Shown one piece after another: positions 26,358 through 35,807 of a stretch of 64,000 nt of DNA (positions are counted from its first letter, which is position 1; each line of letters starts with the position of its first letter). The DNA comes from CAXBDP01 sp963974465 (GTDB lineage: Bacteria; Bacteroidota; Bacteroidia; Cytophagales; Cyclobacteriaceae). Both the position numbers and the translations under genes were made by a program. Below the pieces are notes generated by a model, which saw only the letters and a list, made by a program, of their open reading frames with translations, was not told where the DNA came from and did no database searches. Location: the NCBI GenBank assembly GCA_049340005.1, contig JBMPIY010000005.1. The stretch is one strand, 5' to 3'.

Positions 26358-29058
26358 AATTGTAATCCTCTTCTGTCTCCTCCCAATCTAGATAGTCAAT
26401 TAATTGGTTGTGAGCTGCATACCTAACTTTAACATCACTTGGACTTTCTGGAAAGCTAAAAGCGAAAGCAACAAGTGGCACATTGTGATCTAAATCGATG
26501 TATTGTGGATCCAATAGATATATCATTAGTAGGCCTGTCCTTGGGTCTCTTAAGTTTCTAATTCTACGGCCCGTAGGGTTCTTAGGAAGTGACTTAAAAT
26601 CAACGAATTCGTGTCTAGGTGAAATAATTTGCGAGTTGTTTACTAAAAAGAGATTGTCCTCTATCGGATAAGTATTCTCTTCACTACTCCTTTTTGTTAA
26701 TCCAATATCATAAAATTTATTACCAGTATTCAAGGGGAAATTAATTGCACTTTTGTCTTGGCTACTGAAAATCGCTACTGTCCAATTTGTTAATTCGTTT
26801 TTGGAATTACAACCTGAAATATATTTATTTAATAATGGGACATTGATAGTTTTCAAATCTGAATGAAATTCAAAATTTGATATGAATTCATCTATCAAAA
26901 TACTTACATTAACATTCTTAAAAATTAAAGCATTTTTATCAAATTTTGGTTCTTCAAGTTTGCCAATGAAACTTTTAAGAATATTTAAATTTCTTTCTGC
27001 CTGTAATTTTCTTGGGAAAAGAATAGTTGTTTGAACTAATCTGCCTGAGTAACTTAAATCAAAATAAACAACATTTTTGAGTTTGTTAAGTGAGGTAACT
27101 AGTAATGTGCCTGGGAATGTCCTCACTTTTAAGGCATACTTTTCTGGTGTTGATTTAGCATCTTCAGACATGTACTCAAATTCCTGTCGCAATTCATTAG
27201 AAGCATCTGTAATTTGGCAATACCACCTGTTTAATTCCACACTTGTAAAGAGCCTACACAGATCTACATAACCTCCTCGGTAACCAAACCAACGACCCAT
27301 TTGCATCAAAGTATCGTACATTCTTGATGCTCTTAAATAATAACTAACGGAAAGCCCTTCCAAAGTTAATCCTCTAGAAAGTTTGTTGCCACCAACTGCA
27401 ATTACTGAAAGACCATTTTTGTGATCAAAATAGTCTAGTGCTTCTCCTGAACCTCCATGAATTGATTTAACTACGATTCGCGAAGAGGCCTCATTCAAAT
27501 GCTGTAAAACTTCACTCCATTTATGAACTTGAATTTGTGAGTCTAAATTTTTTAGATCAGAATTTAAAATTTTTTTAGAAATAGAAACATATGATTTGTT
27601 TTCGGTTTCATCTTGTTCAAATGTTGACTTTAATTCACTCAAAATTGCTGAGTCATTTTGGTCAATTCCTCTTCGATAATACATGAATTGATTGGATACC
27701 AATTCGGTAATATGATCCTGCCACCGCATAAAGCGTGAGACATGAACTAACATTGAATTGTGTACAGTGGTTTGACCTCTCAATCTTCGAATGGCACAAG
27801 TAATTATAAAACAGCGGATAGCCTGTTTTAAGGAATCAGGTAGAGATGATGGTAGTTGGTCATCTTTTTTATGTTTATCAGGAACAAACTCATTGTAGTC
27901 ACTTATTCTATTTACAATTGGCAAAACTGTATTTGAGGCCTCATCTTCTTTTAATGGACTAAATCCAAATACTTTTTCTGGTCCAATATAGTTTGAAGGA
28001 GCAGGTATGTTTTTTATAAAATTTCTAGGGAATAAGTTTTGGTCATCTAAAGGAATAAAAATATTAGCAAAAGGAGTTGCTGTATAACCTACATATGCAT
28101 TTTTCCCAAATAAGTTAAGAATTTGAGTAATCCAGCCATTTATAGAACTCTGCCTAAAAGGGTCGTTAGAAATATTAATAGAAGCATTATCTGCTTCATC
28201 ATCAATCAACAGCAATGATTTATTGCGAATTACTCGACTTAGCTCTGTGTCTTCATCTGCCTGAGCAGCCAACCATTGATAAATTCTTCTAAGTACGTGT
28301 GGATTCTTTTTAATGACAGCAATAATTGGATCTGGTGTGTCAAAATTTAGACCTAATGCATTTGCAGCCCCTTGTGTAAAATCACCTTTTTCAAGACTTG
28401 AAGTTAATGAGTGTGCAACATTTGATTTGCCAAAACCTGGCCTTCCAACACCAATTTTTATGCTTTTTTGATCAAAAGCTCTTGTATGTTGTGTGTCAAA
28501 ACCAAGAAAACTTTCGTCAATCCTAATTTGTGTCTGACTTCTCAAATTATTGTGAATACCCGCCATCACGATTATTAATCCAAACCCTGCATCAGCAGCT
28601 TTACATATAAGACCTGTATAATTAGCTGTTTTACCTGATTGAACTTCGCCAACTACAAGCCCCTTTTTATTCACTTTAATTTTTTCAGTTGGGTCAAATA
28701 AATTATCAAGAATACTATCAGTTATCCTATCGAGTTTGTTGATAACATCTGGTGCGAAGTTTTTTTCTTCTTCAAGGTACTGTCTGTAACAACCCCAAAA
28801 ACCATTTGCGAAATCAATTTTAGCTCGTTTTTCACTCAACCAAGGTAAATTCTCATCTGCTTTTTCAATAGATCTAAATTCATCTTGCCGGATTGTAAAA
28901 AGTTCTTCTACCTTTCTAATTAACATTTCTCTTGAATCAGAGATAGGTAGATTCATTTTCATAAAAGTATCAACAGCGGTTTCGACCTCTTGAACAGTGA
29001 CAGAAGTCTTTCCAAAAAGTAATTGACGAATTATTTTTATGGGGTCTATGTTACTCAT
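26344..29058 (-). CDS. Z1 domain ATPase (helicase-like)
   Basis: A 904-residue superfamily II-like ATPase. Walker A is VVGEVQSGKTANYTGLI (residues 135-151), Walker B is LLLIDDEADNAS (282-293), motif III-like VGYTATPFANIF (323-334), and the Z1-specific block follows: VIAVGGNKLSRGLTLEGLSV with LMQMGRWFGYR, where arginines likely act as the finger. Z1 proteins occur beside MutL/MORC-like ATPases in restriction-modification-related islands, where they are proposed to translocate or unwind DNA. Full length, no frameshift. It overlaps the upstream GHKL gene by eight bases and the DUF4420 gene by 14, so translation is coupled. Confidence 0.94.
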   Translation of the reverse strand: MSNIDPIKIIRQLLFGKTSVTVQEVETAVDTFMKMNLPISDSREMLIRKVEELFTIRQDEFRSIEKADENLPWLSEKRAKIDFANGFWGCYRQYLEEEKNFAPDVINKLDRITDSILDNLFDPTEKIKVNKKGLVVGEVQSGKTANYTGLICKAADAGFGLIIVMAGIHNNLRSQTQIRIDESFLGFDTQHTRAFDQKSIKIGVGRPGFGKSNVAHSLTSSLEKGDFTQGAANALGLNFDTPDPIIAVIKKNPHVLRRIYQWLAAQADEDTELSRVIRNKSLLLIDDEADNASINISNDPFRQSSINGWITQILNLFGKNAYVGYTATPFANIFIPLDDQNLFPRNFIKNIPAPSNYIGPEKVFGFSPLKEDEASNTVLPIVNRISDYNEFVPDKHKKDDQLPSSLPDSLKQAIRCFIITCAIRRLRGQTTVHNSMLVHVSRFMRWQDHITELVSNQFMYYRRGIDQNDSAILSELKSTFEQDETENKSYVSISKKILNSDLKNLDSQIQVHKWSEVLQHLNEASSRIVVKSIHGGSGEALDYFDHKNGLSVIAVGGNKLSRGLTLEGLSVSYYLRASRMYDTLMQMGRWFGYRGGYVDLCRLFTSVELNRWYCQITDASNELRQEFEYMSEDAKSTPEKYALKVRTFPGTLLVTSLNKLKNVVYFDLSYSGRLVQTTILFPRKLQAERNLNILKSFIGKLEEPKFDKNALIFKNVNVSILIDEFISNFEFHSDLKTINVPLLNKYISGCNSKNELTNWTVAIFSSQDKSAINFPLNTGNKFYDIGLTKRSSEENTYPIEDNLFLVNNSQIISPRHEFVDFKSLPKNPTGRRIRNLRDPRTGLLMIYLLDPQYIDLDHNVPLVAFAFSFPESPSDVKVRYAAHNQLIDYLDWEETEEDYNYDED

Positions 29059-30532
29059 TGGCTATGAATTCTAGGTATTCGGGATAAAAATTAAATGGTT
29101 CTGTATTAAGAATTCTGGCTTTTGCCTTTTCAACTGATAATCCAGTGGAAACAAAATCACTGAAAAGCTTTAGCATTGTTTCTTTTATTGCATTGTGGTC
29201 TATGCCTTCGAAAGGTTGTCCGTGTGGTTTTTCATTTTCGCTTTCTTGAAGAGTGATTAAGGGAACTGGAATTGTTTCCTCAATGAACTGAATTACCTTT
29301 TCAATATCATTTTTCATATCGCCAGCTTTGGCAAGCAATCCATTTAAAATAGGATGGTTGCGATTGATTTTATAAAAACGCTTGCCATGTCTAGCCCTTT
29401 CTTCCCAAAAGGGAAAATATTCATCCGAAGCCAATTTACGTTTTAGGACTTTTCCCTTGTGTCGATATACTTCTACTGCCTGATTTCGAACCTCCTTTGC
29501 AAGTGATAAAATCTGTTCACGGTAAATTGAAGGGGGTCTTGCAATAGATTTCTTGATGTCAATTTGCCAACTCTCATCAAAGTTATTTGGTAAATCTATT
29601 TGAATTCTACAAAGGTCATAATGCCCTTCCCTTTTAAAAAGTCCAAGCCAGTCACCTGCAACTAGCAATCTCCTATTTCGATAAACATAAAAACCTTGAT
29701 GAGCAGTCCAGCTATCTTTTGGCCCTTTACCATAATTATACTGTTCGGCTGAAAGTTTAGAACGGTGTGGTAAAACAAAGCCTTTGATTCTTATTGAGCC
29801 GCTTTCCAATTTGGTTTCTGGCTTGGTTTGCAGACCATCAACTCCAATCATAAATGGATCCCAAGGCTTTATTTGACGGTCACGGAAAAAGATTTTTAAA
29901 CCTTCATCCATATATCTATGAAAAACCATTGATAAGTGAGATTTAACATAATCCATGGTTTCCAAAAACTTACTTTTTGCTTCTTCACTATCTTCGGAAG
30001 TATCTTTTGTAAGTCTATCTAAATCCCACCAAATAACACAAGTACCAGTTTCTACGGTATTAATTATTTGAATCCAATTTTCTTCGTTTCGAATAAATCG
30101 AATTAGTTTCCAAGCTTGTTCTTGGTTTACGTAATCTAAATCCCATGTCCAAAAGGCAGGCTTAAAATCCTTTGATTTTGAAAAGACTGTAAACCGTCTT
30201 GATTGTGAAAAAGAAGCCGTCTTTAATCCTAATCCAAAGCGACCTAAATCGTCATGACTTCTGATATCTAAAGGATTTTTACTTCCAGGCCGCATTGCTT
30301 GAATAAGTTGTTCATTATTCATTCCTATTCCATCATCCAAAATGGATAGGGTAGTCATTGAGCCCTTCCAATCATAATCAATCCATATATTTTTAGCACC
30401 AGCTGTTATTGAATTATCAATAATATCAGCAATTGCAGTTTCTATAGAATAACCAATTGCACGAAAGGTTTCTATCATTGAACTTGCTTCTGGCTCAGCA
30501 AAAGTGGATTGAATGTTGGAGTAGTCAATCAT
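29051..30532 (-). CDS. GHKL (MutL/MORC/Hsp90-like) ATPase
   Basis: A 493-residue protein with a clear N-terminal Bergerat-fold ATPase. The N box is ADIIDNSITAGA (residues 35-46, Asn40), the G1 box LDDGIGM (65-71) and the G2/lid region LGRFGLGLKTASFSQ (96-110). The Lys-Thr-Ala after the lid is the MutL/MORC-like spelling rather than the histidine-kinase one. A beta-rich transducer-like region (about 180-330) follows and ends in a helical C-terminus. It corresponds to the MutL-like component of Mza-type systems and would act as an ATP-driven clamp. It lies two bases after the receiver gene. Confidence 0.9.
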   Translation of the reverse strand: MIDYSNIQSTFAEPEASSMIETFRAIGYSIETAIADIIDNSITAGAKNIWIDYDWKGSMTTLSILDDGIGMNNEQLIQAMRPGSKNPLDIRSHDDLGRFGLGLKTASFSQSRRFTVFSKSKDFKPAFWTWDLDYVNQEQAWKLIRFIRNEENWIQIINTVETGTCVIWWDLDRLTKDTSEDSEEAKSKFLETMDYVKSHLSMVFHRYMDEGLKIFFRDRQIKPWDPFMIGVDGLQTKPETKLESGSIRIKGFVLPHRSKLSAEQYNYGKGPKDSWTAHQGFYVYRNRRLLVAGDWLGLFKREGHYDLCRIQIDLPNNFDESWQIDIKKSIARPPSIYREQILSLAKEVRNQAVEVYRHKGKVLKRKLASDEYFPFWEERARHGKRFYKINRNHPILNGLLAKAGDMKNDIEKVIQFIEETIPVPLITLQESENEKPHGQPFEGIDHNAIKETMLKLFSDFVSTGLSVEKAKARILNTEPFNFYPEYLEFIANE

Positions 30533-30534
30533 TG

Positions 30535-31824
30535 TTAAAGTATTTGTGTTATCCCAAGTCTACTAGAATAACTACTATATTCAACTTGTATTTCTGAAAG
30601 TAGCTCCTTGTTAAAGATTTTAATATTCTCAAATCTGTCTAAAAATATTTTCTCTGGAACAGAAAAACTGTATCTGAAATCAAACATTATTGTTACATCA
30701 TTTAACAAGTCTGAAAAATACAAGTGCTCATACTTTTTTAATGAGTCGGGAAGATTGAGGTTGTTGAAATTAATTTCATTTTTTCTTTTTCCACTAGGAT
30801 TTCTAAAAGCATTATATATGATTATTCCGCTTAATAATTTTATATTTTTACCAAATTTTTTTTGAGCAATGTCGCAAGGTCTAGAAATAACTAATACTAT
30901 GTCTTCTATTTTAATATTATTTTGATTTTGAACTTCAAAGAGTTTAATCAGTTTTGGGTCGTCTTGAATAGAGTATAGTTGTTTAAAAAAGCGATGATTG
31001 TTTTTAGAAATTAAACCTGGAGTTATGATACTCTGAGAAACCTCATTGTCAATTTTAAAATGAAACCAACTGTTAAGTTCTTTGTCTGCATCTGAATTAT
31101 TAACTTCTTGAAGATTATAGAGAGATTGTTGATTTAACTCGCTTATTACAGTATTAACATTCTTTTTTGTATTTGAAATTAAAACGGTATCTAAGGCATC
31201 AAACAAAATACTTCTTTTGTATTTATAGTCATTACTTTCTTTTAGTGATGTCCCACCGTGAGAAATTATAACTTTCTTTAACTTGTCGACAAGGGAGTTT
31301 GGATTTTTCGTCAAATTCCCTATGATTTCGTTTGAGGATTGCTTAACAGACTTTTTCCAAATTAATATTTCTTCTAATGCAGGAGTAGCTTCTAATTGTC
31401 TGTTTAAATCTTCGATTAATATGTCAAAATTGTATTTATTTTCATTAGGTACTTGAAAATCTATTTTACTTTTTACAATTGTTAAAAAGGGAGTGCAATT
31501 ATGTGTTGTTAATAGTTCTGAAACTTGTATAGCTTTGCTTTGGTCTTTTGTCCACATAATCAATATAAAGAATGATTTTTGCTTTACAATTTGCCTTACC
31601 CAACCTGCACATAATTCAGAATCAAACACATTTGAATAATGCAAATCTAAAAATATCAAACTGACATCAGAGTATGGTGACAAGGGATATGAATCCCCAT
31701 CAACTAAATCAGGATTGAATACTTTACAACCGATTCCTTTTTGTGAGAAGAACTCATAAATGCCTTGAATTTCTTCTCGAACATCATCAACAATAACAAC
31801 ATTCGGCTCTAGGTAATTTATCAT
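30535..31824 (-). CDS. Receiver (REC)-domain protein with unknown C-terminal domain
   Basis: A 429-residue protein. Residues 8-125 read as a response-regulator receiver: VVIVDD with the acidic pair Asp13/Asp14, LIFLDLHY with the likely phospho-acceptor Asp60, MWTKD supplying Thr92, and IVKSK supplying the conserved Lys118. No DNA-binding domain follows. The remaining 300 residues match nothing I recognise; they are mixed alpha/beta with DIVLVISRPCDIAQKKF near residue 330. The start overlaps the double-GHKL gene by four bases (ATGA), an arrangement typical of kinase-regulator pairs. I infer that it takes phosphate or binding signals from that protein and passes them to the downstream ATPases. 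Confidence 0.8.
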   Translation of the reverse strand: MINYLEPNVVIVDDVREEIQGIYEFFSQKGIGCKVFNPDLVDGDSYPLSPYSDVSLIFLDLHYSNVFDSELCAGWVRQIVKQKSFFILIMWTKDQSKAIQVSELLTTHNCTPFLTIVKSKIDFQVPNENKYNFDILIEDLNRQLEATPALEEILIWKKSVKQSSNEIIGNLTKNPNSLVDKLKKVIISHGGTSLKESNDYKYKRSILFDALDTVLISNTKKNVNTVISELNQQSLYNLQEVNNSDADKELNSWFHFKIDNEVSQSIITPGLISKNNHRFFKQLYSIQDDPKLIKLFEVQNQNNIKIEDIVLVISRPCDIAQKKFGKNIKLLSGIIIYNAFRNPSGKRKNEINFNNLNLPDSLKKYEHLYFSDLLNDVTIMFDFRYSFSVPEKIFLDRFENIKIFNKELLSEIQVEYSSYSSRLGITQIL

Positions 31825-34049
31825 ATTTGTCCTTTATTAAACACTAATTTCACAATTGCCCCATCAAACTTTAATGGAATTCCTAATTCGTATGCATCCT
31901 CATTGTCTGATATGATATCAAATTTCCCATATTTTAGCATAATAGTATCAACTAAATAAAGACCTATTCCAATTCCATCTGCTTTTCGGGAGAAAAATGG
32001 TCTAATTAATTCTGAAATGTCATCTTTAAATCCTGGGCCGTTGTCTGCTATTAGTATGATAATTGATTCATTTTCTTTTATAGTCTTTAAATAAATCTCT
32101 TTTGTGTCCTTATAGACAGTGTCAAGCCAATAAATACTATTATCAATAAGATTCATCAGAACTGTAATAAAAAATCGTTTGTCGCATTTAAGAGTTTTAA
32201 TTGACTCGTCTATATCAATGTTATAAGTAATTTTCCTATCTAATAATTTTAGTTTATAGTTATTAAATGCACGATTTATAGACTCTTTAATATCTAAATC
32301 TTTGTCGCCACCTTTTCTTAGAACTGAAATAATCCCTTCTGTGTACTGTTTTAATTCTTCAACTTGGTCTGCAATGACTTCTTTTTTTAATGGATTTGAT
32401 TTAACGGTCTCTTCCATTCTAGGCACTAATTTTTCTATTTCGTGTAAAGCCACAGAAGCAGTCATTCCAACCCCAGCAGGTATTAAAAGAATTTTTTTAT
32501 CTTCTTCATATTTTTTTTCGATGGATTCAGCTTCTTCTAAAATACGTTTCTTTTTTTCATCATTATTTAAATCTGTGTCATCAAGTAACTGTTTAAATAA
32601 ACTAATCTTATCATCAAAAAGTAGTTTAGTTTTCTTTTTATTCAATCTATACCATCTTTCTCTATCTTTCTTTCTTTCGGATTGAAATTGAATTAGGGTA
32701 TAATCAAGGATGTGCTTAAAAAGGAGAAATGATTTGTTTTCAACGAACCCTTCTCGGTTAGTCTTTTCTACCAAAGAACTTGATTTTTCAGAATCAAGAT
32801 AAACGTATCCTAATACCAAGTTATTAGAAAACCAACTTGGGTCTTGTACCCTTTTTAAGTCAATTCCCAACCAATCATTTCCTTTTTCACCGTAATCAAA
32901 GACCCTTAAATCTCCTTTATAGACCTTAATTCCTGAATTTTCTTTTAATATCTTTTTTATGACTTGTGGTTCATCTGTATAATCTCTCATTGAGTCAGAA
33001 TCTAAGTCGAAAGTATTTAATTCAAACATTAAACTGCCAAAAGGTATTTTTTCTTCTTTGTCAAAATCTATAAGAATTTGTTCTAATTGCTCTTTTGGAT
33101 ACTCTTTTTGTTCTAGCTCTTTTCTTATGAATGGTTTAATATTTCCTTTAATATTCTTCTCGTACAAAGAAGGGTTCTCTTTTTCATTTATTTTTCTAGT
33201 TCCTATTTTTGAATTGTTTTTTAAAGAAAACTCGTATTCGAAGCTAAGATTATATTTATCATCTATTAGAGCGTACAATTTGAAAGGAGATTCATTTAGT
33301 ATGTTACTAGCACTTGGGAAATCTGTAAGCCATTGATTATCGAAACTGAGATTTATTTTAAAATTTGATTCTGAGACTTTAGGGGATAACATTGAAATAG
33401 TATGACCTTTTAAATCTCTAGCCATACCTTTAGTCCAAGTCTCTTTTAAGCCACTCAAATGTATATACGTTCCACTCGCATTTTTAAATCTAAAGGTTGT
33501 TTTATCTTTTCTTATCTTCCACTTAATTGGAATATCTGATAAGTGTCTGGATTGATTAAAGTCTTTCCAGTTTATAAATAACTCGATTTCATAGTCTGCT
33601 AATTCTTTTGAAATTATTTTTTTGCCATTTTCATCATGTTTTATTAATAAAGGTCTAGATATCAATAATATTTTGGTGCTCAATTTATGAACTGCAAATC
33701 GACCAACCCCTTTTTCACCCATAGGGATTCTGTTAAAAATTGGCGATTTTGATATTTCCCTTATACCCTCTTTGTTTACAGGTTTTCTAAAGTCAGAGCC
33801 TGGTTCAAGCCAAACATCTTCTACAATTTCACTTGTCATTCCAATCCCATCATCTTCCACTACTATCGAAGCTTTTTCCAGATTATCAACATCCCGAAAA
33901 TATACATCAACCTTATTAGCATCTGCATCATAGCTGTTTTTAACAAGCTCATATATTGCCATTACTGGACTTTTAATAAGCTCTTCTCCAAGTAATGTAA
34001 GAATATGTGCCTTTGGCTTAAAATGTTTCTCTTTAAATTCTTCTAACAT
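31821..34049 (-). CDS. Double-GHKL protein: Hsp90/MORC-like ATPase fused to a histidine-kinase-like module
   Basis: A 742-residue protein with two separate Bergerat ATPase domains. The N-terminal one has YELVKNSYDADA (residues 33-44), EDDGIGM (65-71) and GEKGVGRFAVHKL (111-123), typical of Hsp90/MORC-like GHKL proteins in defence loci. A long linker (about 250-530) contains coiled-coil runs rich in Glu and Lys. The C-terminal part is histidine-kinase-like: ALHEIEKL with His536, MNLIDNS (632-638), ADNGPGF (668-674) and GIGIGLYLVDTIM (692-704). It overlaps the methyltransferase gene by seven bases upstream and the receiver gene by four downstream. A role as sensor kinase of a defence operon is inferred; no membrane or classical sensor domain is seen. 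Confidence 0.88.
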   Translation of the reverse strand: MLEEFKEKHFKPKAHILTLLGEELIKSPVMAIYELVKNSYDADANKVDVYFRDVDNLEKASIVVEDDGIGMTSEIVEDVWLEPGSDFRKPVNKEGIREISKSPIFNRIPMGEKGVGRFAVHKLSTKILLISRPLLIKHDENGKKIISKELADYEIELFINWKDFNQSRHLSDIPIKWKIRKDKTTFRFKNASGTYIHLSGLKETWTKGMARDLKGHTISMLSPKVSESNFKINLSFDNQWLTDFPSASNILNESPFKLYALIDDKYNLSFEYEFSLKNNSKIGTRKINEKENPSLYEKNIKGNIKPFIRKELEQKEYPKEQLEQILIDFDKEEKIPFGSLMFELNTFDLDSDSMRDYTDEPQVIKKILKENSGIKVYKGDLRVFDYGEKGNDWLGIDLKRVQDPSWFSNNLVLGYVYLDSEKSSSLVEKTNREGFVENKSFLLFKHILDYTLIQFQSERKKDRERWYRLNKKKTKLLFDDKISLFKQLLDDTDLNNDEKKKRILEEAESIEKKYEEDKKILLIPAGVGMTASVALHEIEKLVPRMEETVKSNPLKKEVIADQVEELKQYTEGIISVLRKGGDKDLDIKESINRAFNNYKLKLLDRKITYNIDIDESIKTLKCDKRFFITVLMNLIDNSIYWLDTVYKDTKEIYLKTIKENESIIILIADNGPGFKDDISELIRPFFSRKADGIGIGLYLVDTIMLKYGKFDIISDNEDAYELGIPLKFDGAIVKLVFNKGQI

Positions 34050-35296
34050 AAAATTTCTTTTATTTTCTCTGCAATCGCTTTCGCCATCAAAGGTGGTACA
34101 GCATTGCCTATTTGTTTAAATGCAGCTGTTCTATTTGCTGCTTCCTTTTCTCCTTCAAAATAATAGTCATCTGGAAAAGATTGAAGGCGAGCAGCTTCTC
34201 TTACGCTGATTGACCTATTTTGCTTAATATCAGGGTGAATATAGTAATGACCGTCTTTGGCAATATGGGCTACTACTGTTTGCGAGTAGGGTAAGTCAGA
34301 AGCAACCACTTTAAATCTATCAAAAAATGAAGTGCGATTTTGATGAGTCTTTAATCTTTCCGGTAAATCATTGTAGTTTAAACGTTCCTGTTTTTTCTTC
34401 CATTTCTGAACGGCAATTTTGTAAATTTCTTTATCTTGATCTCTATGTGGTCTTGCAATATGTTGGGTTAAAATATCAATACCATTGCGTAAAGCGTGAG
34501 ATTTTAAATATTCCGTTGTTTCAGTTTTGTATTTTAAAAATCTGTCTGCTCCTTCACCAGCTTTTATTACAGGTAAATCGTCCAATAAATCTTTAACTAA
34601 ATAATTGTTATCACTTGTAATTTCTTCCAAGTTTGGTATACTGATATTTTCGTTTTTTTGCCAACCAAGAATGATAATTCGTTTTCTGTTTTGTAATACT
34701 CCAAAGTTTCTTGCTTCAACTGTATGCAATTTTATTTGATAGCCTTTTTTGTTAAAAATCTTTTCCATCTCTTCGAGATAGTATCCACCTTTTGCAGACT
34801 TTAATCCCAATACATTTTCAAATACAAACAACTTCGGTTTGTATTTTTCTAAATATTCTGCGTATTGAATAAATAGATAATTTCTTGGGTCACCCTCCAT
34901 TTTTGTTTTCGATCTAGATCTTCCTACTAATGAATAAGCTTGGCAGGGAGGCCCTCCAATTATTAAGTCAACCTTTCTTTTTCCTAAGCTTTTCTTTATT
35001 TGGTGGTGAATAGTTTCATTGTTTTCATCTCCAATAGGAAGATTAATTACAGAATTCAAGATTTCCTTAGGTACACTTAAATACAACTGTTCACGAGTTA
35101 TCTCACCTTTTAAATAAGAAACATAAATTTTGTATTCATTGTTGGTTTTCAAGTAATGGTAAGCCGCTCTTGTTCTCAAAGTATTACAAGCTGAATTTTC
35201 AATTTCAACGTGAGAGATAGGCTCAAAACCAGCTTGGATAAATCCCTCAGAAAGTCCTCCTGCTCCCGCAAATAAGTCTATGAAATTGTATGTCAT
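34043..35296 (-). CDS. DNA (cytosine-5-)-methyltransferase
   Basis: A 417-residue C5 methylase with motifs in canonical order: I FIDLFAGAGGLSEGF (residues 5-19), IV GGPPCQAYS with nucleophile Cys118, VI ENVLG (160-164), VIII QNRKR (202-206), then REAARLQSFPDDY (IX) and IGNAVPP (X). The target-recognition region lies around residues 215-340; the recognised sequence cannot be deduced. It is the first gene of the seven-gene operon, so it probably marks host DNA as self while the GHKL, Z1, PD-(D/E)XK and AIPR proteins attack unmarked DNA. All catalytic residues are present. Confidence 0.95.
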   Translation of the reverse strand: MTYNFIDLFAGAGGLSEGFIQAGFEPISHVEIENSACNTLRTRAAYHYLKTNNEYKIYVSYLKGEITREQLYLSVPKEILNSVINLPIGDENNETIHHQIKKSLGKRKVDLIIGGPPCQAYSLVGRSRSKTKMEGDPRNYLFIQYAEYLEKYKPKLFVFENVLGLKSAKGGYYLEEMEKIFNKKGYQIKLHTVEARNFGVLQNRKRIIILGWQKNENISIPNLEEITSDNNYLVKDLLDDLPVIKAGEGADRFLKYKTETTEYLKSHALRNGIDILTQHIARPHRDQDKEIYKIAVQKWKKKQERLNYNDLPERLKTHQNRTSFFDRFKVVASDLPYSQTVVAHIAKDGHYYIHPDIKQNRSISVREAARLQSFPDDYYFEGEKEAANRTAAFKQIGNAVPPLMAKAIAEKIKEILC

Positions 35297-35807
35297 TATA
35301 ATATTTTTCTTTGCCTTAAATTTACTTGTTTATTCTGTCAAATCGAGAAAATTCATTTTCTTTTGGTTGCGAAGCGGTCGCTTTTGCGACTAGGTAAACA
35401 AATGTTCCTGAATGTGAGATTGGGATTTTATGTCTGTCGTTCTTTTTGTTCACTGTTAATATCTTTTTACAATGAGGTATAGAATTTTTATTAACGCAAC
35501 TGTTGCGTTTATTCCAATTTATCAGGCGCAGTGTTTTTATTATTTTTCAATGTTTATCTTTAAATTTAATGTATAAATTTTGAATAAGCAATGGGTGTGA
35601 AATTAAAGAGAATTAAAATCTCTTGTAGGAAGACTTGGATAAAAAGCAAAGACTTTTGAATGAAAGGGACTGCAAAGGGAAAATAAAGACCTTGTCATGT
35701 AGTTCGAGAAACAAGGTTATCACCTGATAGTTGAGGATAAAATTATGTACAAGAGGCAGAATCTATCAAAGAGAAGAAATAAAAAAGGTTAAGGAGGCTT
35801 ATTATTT
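35297..35807. other. Upstream region of the defence operon
   Basis: 511 bp between the methylase start and the primase-like gene stop. It holds a 17-bp palindrome (35493-35509) and a small hairpin GTCGC-TTTT-GCGAC (35377-35390). No consensus promoter box is obvious, so the operon promoter must lie here but is not assigned. No credible gene was found on either strand. Confidence 0.55.
35493..35509. promoter_or_regulatory. Palindromic operator candidate upstream of the methylase operon
   Basis: AACGCAAC (35493-35500), one central T, GTTGCGTT (35502-35509): a perfect eight-base inverted repeat 197 bp before the methyltransferase start. A dimeric repressor site is the simplest reading; the regulator is not identified, and no controller-protein gene lies next to it. 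Confidence 0.45.

Noticed and set aside
23034..35296. BREX, DISARM, Dnd, Zorya or a classical type I restriction system
   Set aside because: No PglX/BrxC/PglZ, DrmAB, DndCDE or FGH, ZorAB or HsdRMS hallmark genes are present. The Z1, AIPR, DUF4420 and GHKL combination points to the Mza/MORC-type group.
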